Shown: piece after piece, positions 21,721 to 31,013 of the stretch | How the letters are laid out: every line of letters begins with the position of its first letter | Position numbering within the stretch: the first letter of the stretch is position 1 | Source: JAHECQ01 sp963775125 | GTDB lineage: Bacteria > Actinomycetota > Acidimicrobiia > Acidimicrobiales > SZUA-35 | DNA length: 64,000 nt | Direction: 5' to 3' | NCBI GenBank assembly: GCA_963775125.1 | Contig: CAVZHQ010000005.1 | Location: 186,001 to 250,000 of the forward strand | Translations under genes and position numbers: made by a program | Notes under the pieces: model-generated | What the model was told of the DNA's origin: nothing | Seen by the model: only the letters and a program-made list of their open reading frames with translations | Databases searched by the model: none

Positions 21721-23325
21721 GTGATACGTGACGAACTTCTGACCGCGGTGCGGGCGGCGCTTGCTTCTCTCGGGATCGATCCCGTCCCGGACTCGGTCGT
21801 GGTCGAGCGCCCCGCCAACCGCGAGCACGGCGATTGGTCGACGAACGGGGCACTGGTCTGCTCGAAGATCGCCGGCCGCAATCCTCGTGAGCTGGGCCAG
21901 GCACTGATCGATCACCTGTCCGCGCACCGGCCGCGGCACGTCGAGTCGCTCGAGATTGCCGGTCCCGGCTTCGTCAACTTCCGTCTGGCCAATACCTGGC
22001 TGTACGACGTGCTGGCCACGGTCATCGACGAGGGCGTCGCCGGCTTCGGGCGCAGCACGATGGGGGGTGGGCAGCGGGTCAACGTCGAGTTCGTCTCGGC
22101 CAACCCCACCGGGCCGTTACACGCTGGGCACGGTCGGTGGGCCGCCTACGGCGACTCGCTCTGCCGACTCTTCGCTCGTTGTGGCTACTCGCCCCACGCC
22201 GAGACCTACGTGAACGACCGGGGCGTTCAGATCACCCTGTTCGGACAGTCGCTCGCAGCCCGAAAGGCGGGTGAGGAGCCGCCGGCCGACGGCTATCTCG
22301 GCGAGTACATCACCGAATGGGCTGCCGAGATGCCTGACGGTGTCGATCCCGCCGAGTGGGGTCTGCAACGAGCGCTCGACGATCAACGCCAAGCGCTCGA
22401 AGCCATGCACGTCCATTTCGACACCTGGTCGAGTGAACGGGCCTCGGTCGATGCCGGGTACATGGACAGCGCGCTGGAGCGGCTGCGAGCCGCGGGGCAC
22501 ATCTTCCAGGAGGGAGGTGCCACGTGGCTGCGGACGTCCACCTTCGGTGACGACAAGGACCGAGTGCTCATCAAGAGCGACGGGGAACCCACCTACATGC
22601 TGCCCGACATCGGCTACCACGAGAGCAAGTACGAGCGCGGTGAGCGCATCATCGACATTCTCGGCGCCGACCACCACGGGTATACGCCTCGGATGCGGGC
22701 CGCACTCGTCGGTCTCGGCCACCCCGCAGACAGCTACGAGGTCATCATCGGCCAGAACGTCAAGTTGCTCCGCGACGGCGAGGAACTGAAGCTCTCCAAG
22801 CGCGCCGGCACCATGATCGAGATCGGTGAACTCATCGACGACGTCGGTCCTGACGTCGCCCGGTTCGCCTACCTCCTGCAATCGATCGACACCTCACAGA
22901 CGATCGACATCGACGTCCTCCGCGCCCAGGCGTCCGAGAACCCCGTCTTCTACGTGCAGTACGCGCACGCCCGCATCCACTCCATCGGGCGCGAAGCCGC
23001 GAAGCGGGGCATCATTCGGGGTTCGCTCGATCAGACCGATCTCGGCACGCTCGGTCACGAACGGGAACTCGAACTCTTGCGCGTACTGTCCACGTTGCCC
23101 GAGGTCACCGAGCTGGCGTGCAACGACCGGGCACCCCACAAGATGGCGAACTGGGTGCGAGAGTTGGCGGCCGCGTTCCACGGGTTCTATCGGGATTGTC
23201 CCATCCTCCGCGACGATGTCGAGCCGGCAACTGCGCAGGCGAGGCTGTGGCTGGTCGAAGCGTCGCGCATTGGCCTGGCGATCGGTCTCGACCTCCTGGG
23301 AGTGAACGCACCGGAGGAGATGTGA
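21721..23325 (+). CDS. argS: arginyl-tRNA synthetase
   Basis: This 534-residue class I synthetase charges tRNA-Arg. It has the N-terminal Add1 domain (about 1-105), SANPTGPLHAGHGRWA as the HIGH motif, YVNDRGVQ, GADHHGYTPRM, KLSKRAGT as the KMSKS-equivalent, and a C-terminal DALR anticodon domain (VQYAHARIHS). GTG 21721 was chosen because it follows the -10 box by 7 nt and gives the usual N-terminus. The longer frame upstream runs through the tRNA and is not real. The stop overlaps the lysA start. Confidence 0.95.
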   Translation: MIRDELLTAVRAALASLGIDPVPDSVVVERPANREHGDWSTNGALVCSKIAGRNPRELGQALIDHLSAHRPRHVESLEIAGPGFVNFRLANTWLYDVLATVIDEGVAGFGRSTMGGGQRVNVEFVSANPTGPLHAGHGRWAAYGDSLCRLFARCGYSPHAETYVNDRGVQITLFGQSLAARKAGEEPPADGYLGEYITEWAAEMPDGVDPAEWGLQRALDDQRQALEAMHVHFDTWSSERASVDAGYMDSALERLRAAGHIFQEGGATWLRTSTFGDDKDRVLIKSDGEPTYMLPDIGYHESKYERGERIIDILGADHHGYTPRMRAALVGLGHPADSYEVIIGQNVKLLRDGEELKLSKRAGTMIEIGELIDDVGPDVARFAYLLQSIDTSQTIDIDVLRAQASENPVFYVQYAHARIHSIGREAAKRGIIRGSLDQTDLGTLGHERELELLRVLSTLPEVTELACNDRAPHKMANWVRELAAAFHGFYRDCPILRDDVEPATAQARLWLVEASRIGLAIGLDLLGVNAPEEM

Positions 23326-24614
23326 TCGACGCAACGTCGCGACTCCCGTGGCACGTCCTCCCTGACAACTCGGCCATCGGACCCGACGGGCAACTGATGA
23401 TCGGTGGCTGCGACACGCTCGATCTGGCCGCCGAATTCGGCACGCCGGTCTTCGTCTACGACGAGGAGCATCTACGCACTCGTTGCCGGGAGGCCGTGGC
23501 GGCCTTCGGACGCCACGCCACCTACGCCTCGAAGGCGTTCCTTTGCACGTCGATGGCCCGTCTTGCCCATGAAGAGGGCATGAGTATCGATGTCGCTACC
23601 GGGGGCGAACTCCACGTGACCTTGGCCGCTGGTGTCCCCGCCGAGAGCATCGTGTTCCACGGCAACAACAAGTCGATGGAAGAACTGGCGGCCGGGCTCA
23701 GCGCCGGAGTCGGCCGCATCGTGGTCGATTCCGACGCCGAGCTCGACCGCATCGAGTTCCTGGTCGCCAACGGTGCGCCCACCCCGTCGATCCTGCTTCG
23801 GGTCACTCCCGGGGTCGAGGCCCACACCCACGAGTTCATTTCCACGGGCCAGGACGATTCCAAGTTTGGATTCACGGTCTCAACCGGCGCCGCGGCCCGC
23901 GCGGTGGAGCGCGCCTCGACGTCCGCGTCGGTCAACCTGGTCGGCGTGCACGCACACATCGGCTCGCAGGTCTTCCGGGCCCAGTCATTCGCCGAGGCGC
24001 TGGCGGTTCTGGGCCAGTTCGCCGGCCCGTTCGATCTGCCCGAACTGGTCATCGGTGGTGGCCTCGGCGTGGCCTATGTCGAGGGGGAGGAAGCGCCGAC
24101 GATCTCGCAATGGGCCCGCATTCTCAAGGAGGCTGCGGCCGACGCCGGAATCACCGCGTCGCTCGGCATCGAGCCAGGACGCTCGATTGTCGCGGCCGCC
24201 GCCGTCACCCTCTACACGGTGGGCACCATCAAAGCGCTTCCCGACATCCGTACCTACGTCTCGGTCGACGGGGGGATGTCGGACAACCCCCGACCCGTGC
24301 TCTACGGCTCGGGGTACGAAGCGTTCCTCCCGCGGTCGGTTGCGGCGCCCCGGCCGTTCGTTGCCCGGATCGTGGGCAAGCACTGCGAGTCGGGCGACAT
24401 CCTCGTCCGAGAGGGCCGCCTTCCCGAAGATGTGGCCGTCGGCGACATCCTCGCCACCCCGGTGACCGGTGCCTACGGGCACTCGATGGGCTCCAACTAC
24501 AACAAGGTCCTGCGGCCACCGGTGGTGTTCTGCTCCGGTGGCGATGCCCGCCTCGTCGTCCGCCGTGAAACCCATGACGACTTACTGCTCACAGACCTAG
24601 GGTTGCAGCCATGA
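23322..24614 (+). CDS. lysA: diaminopimelate decarboxylase
   Basis: This 430-residue PLP enzyme makes the final step to L-lysine. It has YASKAFLC with the PLP lysine, the HGNNKS loop, HAHIGSQV, the phosphate-binding GGGLGVAY, IEPGRSIV, and GKHCESGDIL with the second-subunit active-site Cys. GTG 23322 overlaps the argS stop (GTGA) and its own stop overlaps the hom start (ATGA), giving a translationally coupled chain. In the shorter unit argS-lysA-hom-thrC, aspartate-family amino acid synthesis is tied to a synthetase. Confidence 0.95.
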   Translation: MIDATSRLPWHVLPDNSAIGPDGQLMIGGCDTLDLAAEFGTPVFVYDEEHLRTRCREAVAAFGRHATYASKAFLCTSMARLAHEEGMSIDVATGGELHVTLAAGVPAESIVFHGNNKSMEELAAGLSAGVGRIVVDSDAELDRIEFLVANGAPTPSILLRVTPGVEAHTHEFISTGQDDSKFGFTVSTGAAARAVERASTSASVNLVGVHAHIGSQVFRAQSFAEALAVLGQFAGPFDLPELVIGGGLGVAYVEGEEAPTISQWARILKEAAADAGITASLGIEPGRSIVAAAAVTLYTVGTIKALPDIRTYVSVDGGMSDNPRPVLYGSGYEAFLPRSVAAPRPFVARIVGKHCESGDILVREGRLPEDVAVGDILATPVTGAYGHSMGSNYNKVLRPPVVFCSGGDARLVVRRETHDDLLLTDLGLQP

Positions 24615-25906
24615 CCTCCAAGCCCGTCACCATCGGTCTCCTCGGCTGCGGAAGTGTCGGCGGAGCGCTGGTGGAACTCATCGCCGAACGGGCTGACGCC
24701 ATCGAGGAAACGACGGGTCTGCGCCTGGTCATCGGGGCGGTTGCGGTTCGTAGCGCATCGAAGAGTCGTGCCGGGATCGACGAGGCGCTCCTGACGACCG
24801 ACGCTCGCTCAGTGGTCAGCAACCCCGACATCGACGTCGTCGTCGAGGTCATCGGCGGCATCGAACCCGCACGAGAGCTGATCCTCGAAGCCATGAAGAA
24901 CGGCAAGCCGGTTGTCACGGCAAACAAGGAGCTGTTGGCCAACTGTGGCTCCGAGCTCTACGGCGCCGCGGCAGCGGCGGGCATCGACCTGCTGTTCGAG
25001 GCGGCCGCCGCAGGCGCCATACCGATCATCCGCCCGCTGCGTGAATCGTTGCTGGGCGAAGATCTCCGTCGGATCATGGGCATCGTCAACGGGACGACCA
25101 ACTACATCCTCACCAAGATGGCCGAGGAGGGCGCCGAGTACGCCGATGCCCTCGGCGACGCGCAGCGCCTCGGATACGCCGAGCGGGACCCGACGGCCGA
25201 TGTCGAAGGATTCGATGCCGGGGCGAAAGCGGCCATCATGGCGTCGCTGGCCTTCGGGGCCCGAGTGGTGGCTGGCGACGTCTACCACGAGGGGATCTCC
25301 GAAGTCTCCCAAGCCGACATCGCCTTCGCCCATCGTCTCGGCTACGAGATCAAGCTGCTCGCCATCGCCGAGGTGTTCGGCTCCGGGCCCGACCGCGAAA
25401 TCGGGGTTCGGGTCCACCCGTCGATGGTGCCCAAGGATCATCCGTTGGCCGCGGTCCGAGACAGCTTCAACGCCGTGTTTCTCGAAGGCACCGCGGCGGG
25501 CCAGCTCATGTTCTATGGCCGAGGCGCGGGTGGCCGGCCCACGGCCAGCGCTGTCCTCGGCGACCTCATCGACGCGGCGTTGAACCTCGGGCAGAACTCG
25601 CATCGACGAGTTCCTGGTGGCGGTCAGCCGGCGAAGATCCGGCCCATCGACCAGCTCGAGACGGCCTACTACCTCAACCTCGAGGTCGCCGATTCGCCCG
25701 GGGTGCTGGCCGAAGTCGCCGGCGTCTTCGGCCGTCACGGTGTGTCGATCCGGTCGATGGAACAGGAAGGGCTCGGCGCCGAGGCCCGCCTGGTCTTCAT
25801 CACTCACTTGGCCACCGAACGCGATCTGCAGGCGACGGTTGCCGAGTTCCGGTCGCTTTCGGTCGTGACCGGCGTCCGTAGCCTGATGCGTGTCATCGGC
25901 GAATAG
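24611..25906 (+). CDS. hom: homoserine dehydrogenase
   Basis: This 431-residue protein reduces aspartate semialdehyde to homoserine. It has an N-terminal NAD(P) fold (IGLLGCGSVGGALVEL), VVTANKELLA, FEAAAAGAIPIIRPL and the catalytic GIVNGTTNYILTKM. The DPTADVEGFDAGAKAAIMASLAFG segment carries the active-site acids and lysine. The C-terminal 80 residues form an ACT domain (YYLNLEVADSPGVLAEVAGVFGRHGVSIRSMEQEG), so threonine feedback is expected. It is coupled to lysA by ATGA and lies 17 bp before thrC. Confidence 0.96.
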   Translation: MTSKPVTIGLLGCGSVGGALVELIAERADAIEETTGLRLVIGAVAVRSASKSRAGIDEALLTTDARSVVSNPDIDVVVEVIGGIEPARELILEAMKNGKPVVTANKELLANCGSELYGAAAAAGIDLLFEAAAAGAIPIIRPLRESLLGEDLRRIMGIVNGTTNYILTKMAEEGAEYADALGDAQRLGYAERDPTADVEGFDAGAKAAIMASLAFGARVVAGDVYHEGISEVSQADIAFAHRLGYEIKLLAIAEVFGSGPDREIGVRVHPSMVPKDHPLAAVRDSFNAVFLEGTAAGQLMFYGRGAGGRPTASAVLGDLIDAALNLGQNSHRRVPGGGQPAKIRPIDQLETAYYLNLEVADSPGVLAEVAGVFGRHGVSIRSMEQEGLGAEARLVFITHLATERDLQATVAEFRSLSVVTGVRSLMRVIGE

Positions 25907-25923
25907 GCCAAGCGAGATCATCC

Positions 25924-27306
25924 GTGACTGAACCCATGATCTACTGCTCGACCAGAGGCGAGGCACCAGATCTGACCTTCGCCGACGCCCTGCTTGCCGG
26001 GCTCGCGACCGATGGTGGCCTCTACTGTCCGCAGACCGTTCCCGCGCTCCCCGAGCACATCCCGGTCGGCTACGCCGATGCGGCCAACGCCGTCATGTGG
26101 CCCTTCGTCGCCGGCTCCATCGACCCCGAGACGTTCGGCGCCATCGTGGCCGACAGTTACCGGTCGTTCCGGCACCCCGACGTCTGTCCGGTCGTCGAGC
26201 TGGGTGACAACCACTACCTCCTCGATCTCACCCAAGGGCCGACGCTCGCGTTCAAGGACGTCGCCCTCCAACTGGTGGGCCGCCTGCTCGACCACGAGCT
26301 CGAGCGTCGAGGGGAACGGGTGACCGTGCTCGGAGCCACCTCTGGCGACACCGGCTCGGCCGCCATCGAAGCGCTCCAGGGGCGACGCAACGTCGACGTC
26401 GTCATCCTGCATCCACGCGGGCGGGTGTCCGACGTCCAGCGCAAACAGATGACGACGGTCGATGCCGCGAACGTGGTCAACGTCGCCATCGAGGGGACCT
26501 TCGATGATTGCCAGCACCTCGTCAAGTTGGCGTTCGGCGACGCCGAGCTGCGCAAACAGTACGGTCTCGCCGCGGTCAACTCCATCAACTGGGCCCGGGT
26601 GATGGCCCAGATCGTCTACTACGTCACTGCGGCACGGACGGTCCGTCCCGATGGCGGCCCGGTGTCGTTCTGCGTCCCAACCGGCAACTTCGGCAACGTG
26701 TTGGCCGGCTGGTACGCCAAACGCATGGGATTGAGCGTGGATCAGCTCATCGTTGCCAGCAACCGCAATGACGTTCTGACCCGCTTCTTCGATACCGGTG
26801 CGCTCACGAGCCGTTCGGTCGAGCCGTCGCTCAGCCCCAGCATGGATATCCAGGTGTCGTCCAACTTCGAGCGCCTGTTGTGGGAGTCGAGCGGCCGCGA
26901 CGGCCTCGCCGTCGCCGCACTGCTCGAGGCCTTCCGTTCGACCTCCCACGCCGACGTTCCGGCCGACTGGGTTGCCGCGATCCGGGCCGAGTTCGAAGGC
27001 GGACGCCTCGACGACGCCGGCACTCTGGCCGAGATGGCCCACATCCACGACCGCCTCGGACTGCTCGTCGACCCCCACACCGCGGTCGGGACGAAGATCG
27101 CCCGCGACCTGCGCCGGTCGGCCGACATCCCGATGATCACCCTCGCGACCGCGCACCCAGCCAAGTTCCCCGATGCGGTCGAACAAGCCACCGGCGTGCG
27201 CCCTCCGTTGCCGGCCTTCCTGGCTGAGCTGTTCGACCGTCCCGAACGTCTCGTCGAAGCCGAGAACTCACTCGACGGCATCCGGGCCATCCTCCGATCC
27301 CGCTGA
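25924..27306 (+). CDS. thrC: threonine synthase
   Basis: This 460-residue PLP enzyme converts O-phosphohomoserine to threonine. It starts at GTG 25924 with the long-form N-terminus MIYCSTRGEAPDLTFADALLAGLATDGGLYCP. Key motifs are LTQGPTLAFKDVALQL with the PLP lysine, GATSGDTGSAAIEAL and PTGNFGNVLAGWYAKRMG. The length and the FSDA/LxGLAxDGGLY opening place it in the E. coli/yeast-like subgroup. Homoserine kinase is not present in the window. Confidence 0.95.
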   Translation: MTEPMIYCSTRGEAPDLTFADALLAGLATDGGLYCPQTVPALPEHIPVGYADAANAVMWPFVAGSIDPETFGAIVADSYRSFRHPDVCPVVELGDNHYLLDLTQGPTLAFKDVALQLVGRLLDHELERRGERVTVLGATSGDTGSAAIEALQGRRNVDVVILHPRGRVSDVQRKQMTTVDAANVVNVAIEGTFDDCQHLVKLAFGDAELRKQYGLAAVNSINWARVMAQIVYYVTAARTVRPDGGPVSFCVPTGNFGNVLAGWYAKRMGLSVDQLIVASNRNDVLTRFFDTGALTSRSVEPSLSPSMDIQVSSNFERLLWESSGRDGLAVAALLEAFRSTSHADVPADWVAAIRAEFEGGRLDDAGTLAEMAHIHDRLGLLVDPHTAVGTKIARDLRRSADIPMITLATAHPAKFPDAVEQATGVRPPLPAFLAELFDRPERLVEAENSLDGIRAILRSR

Positions 27307-27622
27307 TCCGCCGAACCCCACCCCGCCCGAACCCCACAGCGCCCGAACCCCACCCCCATCCGTTCTGCAGTACACGGACCCGGAAAACGCCGGCGCCTGT
27401 ACTGCAGTTCGATCGTTGGACGGTTCGATCGTTGGGCGCTGGTTGGGTGGGTGGGGTTTTTCGGGGTGAGGGCTAGTCTGGTCGCTGGTTGGCTTCGAGG
27501 GTTGGAGCATGGGCCCGGCCGGCGTCCTGTCGGCGGCACTTTCTCATGCTTGTTCATGACCCAGCCGCCGTCCGTCCCGTGGCGTTTCGCCCGGCGCGGT
27601 ATCAATCACCAGGAGTGGTTAC
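27307..27622. repeat. intergenic region with CGAACCCC repeats and a palindrome, upstream of rho
   Basis: This is the only gap over 300 bases. It holds three CGAACCCC copies at 16-nt spacing (27312, 27328, 27344). A perfect 10-bp inverted repeat CTGCAGTACA / TGTACTGCAG follows at 27365-27374 and 27398-27407, and G/T-rich sequence (27430-27470) partly complements the C-rich left side. A large folded RNA or a REP-like element is possible, and it may end the thrC transcript. The last 30 bases carry the AGGAG ribosome-binding site of rho. I see no gene in it. Confidence 0.6.
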
Positions 27623-29670
27623 GTGAGCGACCAGGCGATCGCCGAGCGCGTCGAGTTGGACAAGAAGGACAAGACGGAGCTGGCGACCATCGTCTCGGCC
27701 CTCGGCGGTAAGCCGAACGCCCGGATGAAGAAGTCCGATCTCATCGATGCCATCCTCGAGCTCTCGGGGGTGACCGTCGGTGGTCAGCTCGACCGAGCTG
27801 AGGAGCCCATGGATCAGCTGTTCCCTCCAGCCGCGGCTGGGGCTGACGGCGGAACCGAGCCGGTGGAGAACTCGTCCGAGGACGCGGATCTCCCCGCTGA
27901 CGTGCACGAGGACAGCGTCGCCGACAACGAGCGCGACGTTGATGGGATCGACGCAGGATCCGTTCGCCCCGAGCCGAGCGGTGCGCCGGCTCCCGCGGTC
28001 GATGATCAGGGTGTTCGCTTCGCCCAGCCGTCATCGGCTCCCGGTGGAGACCAGCAGTCCCGAAGCCGCCGCCGGCGGGGACGGGGCCGCAACGACGAGC
28101 CTCCTGCGGAATGGGAGCTCGAGGTGGCCGGATCGGATGCCCAACCCCAGAACCGTCAGGATCAGAACCGGACGGAGCCGAACCGGCAGGACCAGAACCG
28201 GCAGGACCAGAACCGGCAGGACCAGAACCGGCAGGACCAGAACCGGCAGGATCAGCACCGCGGCCAGCAGAACCGGTCCGACCAGAACCGGCAGGAGCGG
28301 CCAGACCAGAACCGCCAGGACCGACCCGATCAGAGCCGCCAGGAGCGGCCGACCAGAGCCGCCAGGAGCGGCCGGACCAGAACCGGCAGGATCAGCCAGC
28401 CGATCCGGGGAACCGGGCTGACCCCGAAGACCTCCGGGACCGGGCCGAGGGCGAGGACAGCGAGGCGGCCAATCGTCGTCGACGTCGCCGCGGGCGCGGA
28501 CGTGACCGCGAAGACATCATCGAGCCGGCCAACCCCGAGTCCGTCGCCACCAGCGGCTACCTCGATCTGCGCGACGAGGGCTACGGTTTCCTGCGGGTCG
28601 ACGGGTACCTGCCGTCGAGGGACGATGTCTACGTGCCGGTGAAGATGGTTCGCCAGTTCGGTCTCCGCAAGGGTGACCTCGTCACCGGCGAGGCTCGCGC
28701 TGCCAATCGGAACGAGAAGAACCCTGCGCTGCAGTCGATCGCTTCGGTCAATGGGCTGCCGCCCGAGGACAGCCCGAACCGGCCGAACTTCGAAGACCTC
28801 ACCCCGCTCTTCCCCGACGAGCGTCTGCGCATGGAACGGACCCGGCAACCACTCGATCTGACGGCCCGCGTGCTCGACCTCCTCGCCCCCATCGGCAAAG
28901 GTCAGCGTGGGCTGATCGTCTCGCCGCCCAAGGCGGGCAAGACGTCGATCATGAAAGAGATTGCGACCTCGATCGAGACCAATCATCCCGAGGTCGAGCT
29001 GATCGTGCTCCTCATCGATGAGCGGCCCGAAGAGGTCACCGACATGCGTCGGCATCTCGAGCGAGGCGAAGTCATCGCTTCGACCTTCGACCGGCCCACC
29101 GAGGAACACTGCGCCATAGCCGAACTCACGATCGAGCGCGCGAAGCGTTTGGTCGAGACCGGCCGGGACGTGGTCATCATCCTCGACGGCATCACTCGAC
29201 TGGCGCGGGCCTACAACATGGCCGCCAACGGAACCGGGCGGATCATGTCCGGCGGTGTCGACGCCGGTGCGCTGTATCCGCCGAAGAAGTTCCTGGGCGC
29301 CGCCCGCAATCTCGAAGAGGGCGGCTCGCTCACCATTCTGGCCACGGCATTGGTCGAGACAGGTTCCCGCATGGACGAGGTGATCTTCGAGGAGTTCAAG
29401 GGCACCGGCAACATGGAACTCCGACTGGATCGGGGTCTCGCCGAGCGCTTCATCTTCCCTGCCATCGATCCCCTCGCCAGTTCGACCCGGCGGCCCGAGC
29501 TCCTGATGGACGGCCGGGAACAACACGCGGTGATGAAGCTGCGCAAGGTGTTGGCCGGGCTCGCGTCGGACGAAGGCACAGCGGCCGCGGGCATGAACCT
29601 GTTGCTCGACCGACTCCGAACGTTCCGCACGAACGCAGAGTTCCTCACCGAGATCGCAAAAGCACCCTAA
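27623..29670 (+). CDS. rho: transcription termination factor Rho, repeat-rich insert, frameshifted
   Basis: GTG 27623 (AGGAG upstream) opens a frame with a Rho_N domain (KKDKTELATIVSALGGKPNARMKKSDLIDAIL). An acidic linker follows, then RRRRGRGRN and a Gln/Asn/Arg/Asp tract. The second frame carries the RNA-binding cold-shock fold (GYLDLRDEGYGFLRVDGYLPS) and the ATPase core (Walker A SPPKAGKTS, VLLIDERPEEVTDM, Q-loop and R-loop regions). Near 28350 one base appears missing in a GGCCGACCAG unit, where sister units read GGCCAGACCAG. Since Rho is normally important for growth, a sequencing error in the repeat is likeliest. Long Asn/Arg-rich inserts are known in high-GC Rho proteins. Confidence 0.9.
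28181..28255 (+). repeat. 15-bp tandem repeat in rho, five units
   Basis: Five consecutive 15-bp units, AACCGGCAGGACCAG with T for C in the last, encode (NRQDQ)5. Looser copies continue to about 28395. Such tracts can change length by slippage. Confidence 0.9.
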
Positions 29671-29712
29671 TTCGATAACCTATCTCGTTCACCGAAGTCA
29701 GCTGGAGCAGTG

Positions 29713-29985
29713 ATGAAGCCCGATATCCATCCAAACTACCGACCGGTCGTTTTCCAAGACGTCAGCGCCGAGTTCTCGTTCGTCACCCGGTCGACCATTC
29801 AGACCAACGACACCATCGAGTGGGAGGATGGCAACACGTACCCTCTCGCCAAGGTCGAAATCTCCTCGGCCAGCCATCCGTTCTTCACCGGCACCATGCG
29901 CATCATCGACACCGCCGGCCGCGTCGAGCGCTTCGAGCGCCGCTTCGGCCGTCGCCGCCGTGGGGCCGGCGACGAAGAGGAGTAG
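29713..29985 (+). CDS. rpmE2: 50S ribosomal protein L31, type B
   Basis: This 90-residue protein starts at ATG 29713 (a GTG at 29710 is also possible). It begins MKPDIHPNYRPVVFQDVSAEFSFVTRSTI, the L31 type B pattern, and has no Cys. It is therefore the zinc-independent form that replaces C+ L31 under zinc limitation in some bacteria. A basic-acidic tail (RRFGRRRRGAGDEEE) ends it. It sits between rho and prfA, the usual place for L31 in Actinobacteria. Confidence 0.9.
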   Translation: MKPDIHPNYRPVVFQDVSAEFSFVTRSTIQTNDTIEWEDGNTYPLAKVEISSASHPFFTGTMRIIDTAGRVERFERRFGRRRRGAGDEEE

Positions 29986-29987
29986 TC

Positions 29988-31004
29988 CTGTCGGTTCCCA
30001 GCGCTCTCTACCAGGCCAAACTGGCGGCGCTGGTACGTAGCCACGACCACTGCGAGATCGAATACTGCGAAGCCCCCGGTCAGGCCGGGGGCTTCGGCCG
30101 TTCCGACGGCGGTCGCGTGGCCTACCTCTTGTTCGACGGGGGACAGTCCATCGGGCTGCTCGGCCCCGCGTTGCGATGGGCTACTCGGCAGTCGGTCGAC
30201 CGGCTGGTCATCATCACCGATCCTGAAGCGGCCGGGGTGCTCGCTCGCCGCATCGGGCTGCTCGCTCACGGGTCGGTCGAGATCCGTGCCATCGAGGGCA
30301 CGACTGCCGTTCCCGCCGTTCCGTCCGAACGGTTGACTCCTCCCGATCTCGGCGCCGACGTGTGGGCCCTCGCTGGTCTCATCAACGAATCGGGCGCTCG
30401 GCCGGTCGATGATCATGGCCGACTGGTCGCTGAACTGGCGGGGCTGGAAGTTGCGAGAGTCACCCGCGACGACCTCGGCCGGCCACTGATCGCGGTCGGC
30501 GTCGGTCAGGCGGACCGAGAGCTGCATCAGCTCGTGCACCGAGAGCTGGCGCCCGACACCGCATTGCGGCGCGCCGTCGCTGCGGTAGCCGTGCATCGGC
30601 ACGCCGATGCACGGCCGCATCCGCTCAACCGAGTCGCCCGAGAGCGTTGGCTGCGCTCGGTGCTCCTCGATCAGCCTTCGCTCGTGGGTCTCGTCTCGCT
30701 CGAGGCCGAGCCTCCCCTCGAGCCCCGCGCAACCGTGCTCGGCAATCGACCGGTCGCAGCGAAGGGCCGTACTTCGGACGGAACGGTGGTGGTCGTGGTC
30801 TGCTCGAGCGGTGTCGACCTCGACCTCGCCCCCCAAGCCGCCGACTACCGCGATCGAATCGCCCCCGACGCCTCACTGCTGGTCGTGGTGCCCCACGCCG
30901 ATCGCTACCCGATCACCGAGGAGCTCGTTGGGCTGATCCCGAACGCCGAGCTGCGCTCCATGGCGCCTCCCTGGGGAGAACCGGGCGACGGTTCGGCTGA
31001 GTAG
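29988..31004 (+). CDS. hypothetical protein between L31 and RF1, probable CTG start
   Basis: The open frame codes for 338 residues from CTG 29988. No ATG, GTG or TTG lies near the beginning of the coding-like region, and GAGGAG ends at 29982, at ideal distance from this CTG. The protein has no signal peptide, and it alternates hydrophobic strands (LVIITDPEAAGVLARRIGLL, GTVVVVVCSSG, SLLVVVPHADRYPITEEL) that suggest an alpha/beta fold. I do not recognise the family. Placement next to L31 and RF1 hints at a translation-related role, by context only. Confidence 0.65.
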   Translation: MSVPSALYQAKLAALVRSHDHCEIEYCEAPGQAGGFGRSDGGRVAYLLFDGGQSIGLLGPALRWATRQSVDRLVIITDPEAAGVLARRIGLLAHGSVEIRAIEGTTAVPAVPSERLTPPDLGADVWALAGLINESGARPVDDHGRLVAELAGLEVARVTRDDLGRPLIAVGVGQADRELHQLVHRELAPDTALRRAVAAVAVHRHADARPHPLNRVARERWLRSVLLDQPSLVGLVSLEAEPPLEPRATVLGNRPVAAKGRTSDGTVVVVVCSSGVDLDLAPQAADYRDRIAPDASLLVVVPHADRYPITEELVGLIPNAELRSMAPPWGEPGDGSAE

Positions 31005-31007
31005 CCT
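31002..31007 (+). promoter_or_regulatory. -10 box (TAGCCT) of leaderless prfA
   Basis: TAGCCT ends 6 nt before GTG 31014. It overlaps the stop of the preceding gene. Confidence 0.45.
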
Positions 31008-31013
31008 GCCTAG

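Noticed and set aside
28181..28395. Tandem repeat as a CRISPR array
   Set aside because: Units are 15 bp without unique spacers, keep the reading frame as NRQDQ and lie inside rho.
27623..29670. rho, prfA and the cysteine desulfurase as true pseudogenes
   Set aside because: Every domain is intact on both sides of single-base breaks and the products are normally important for growth. Sequencing or assembly indels explain this better.
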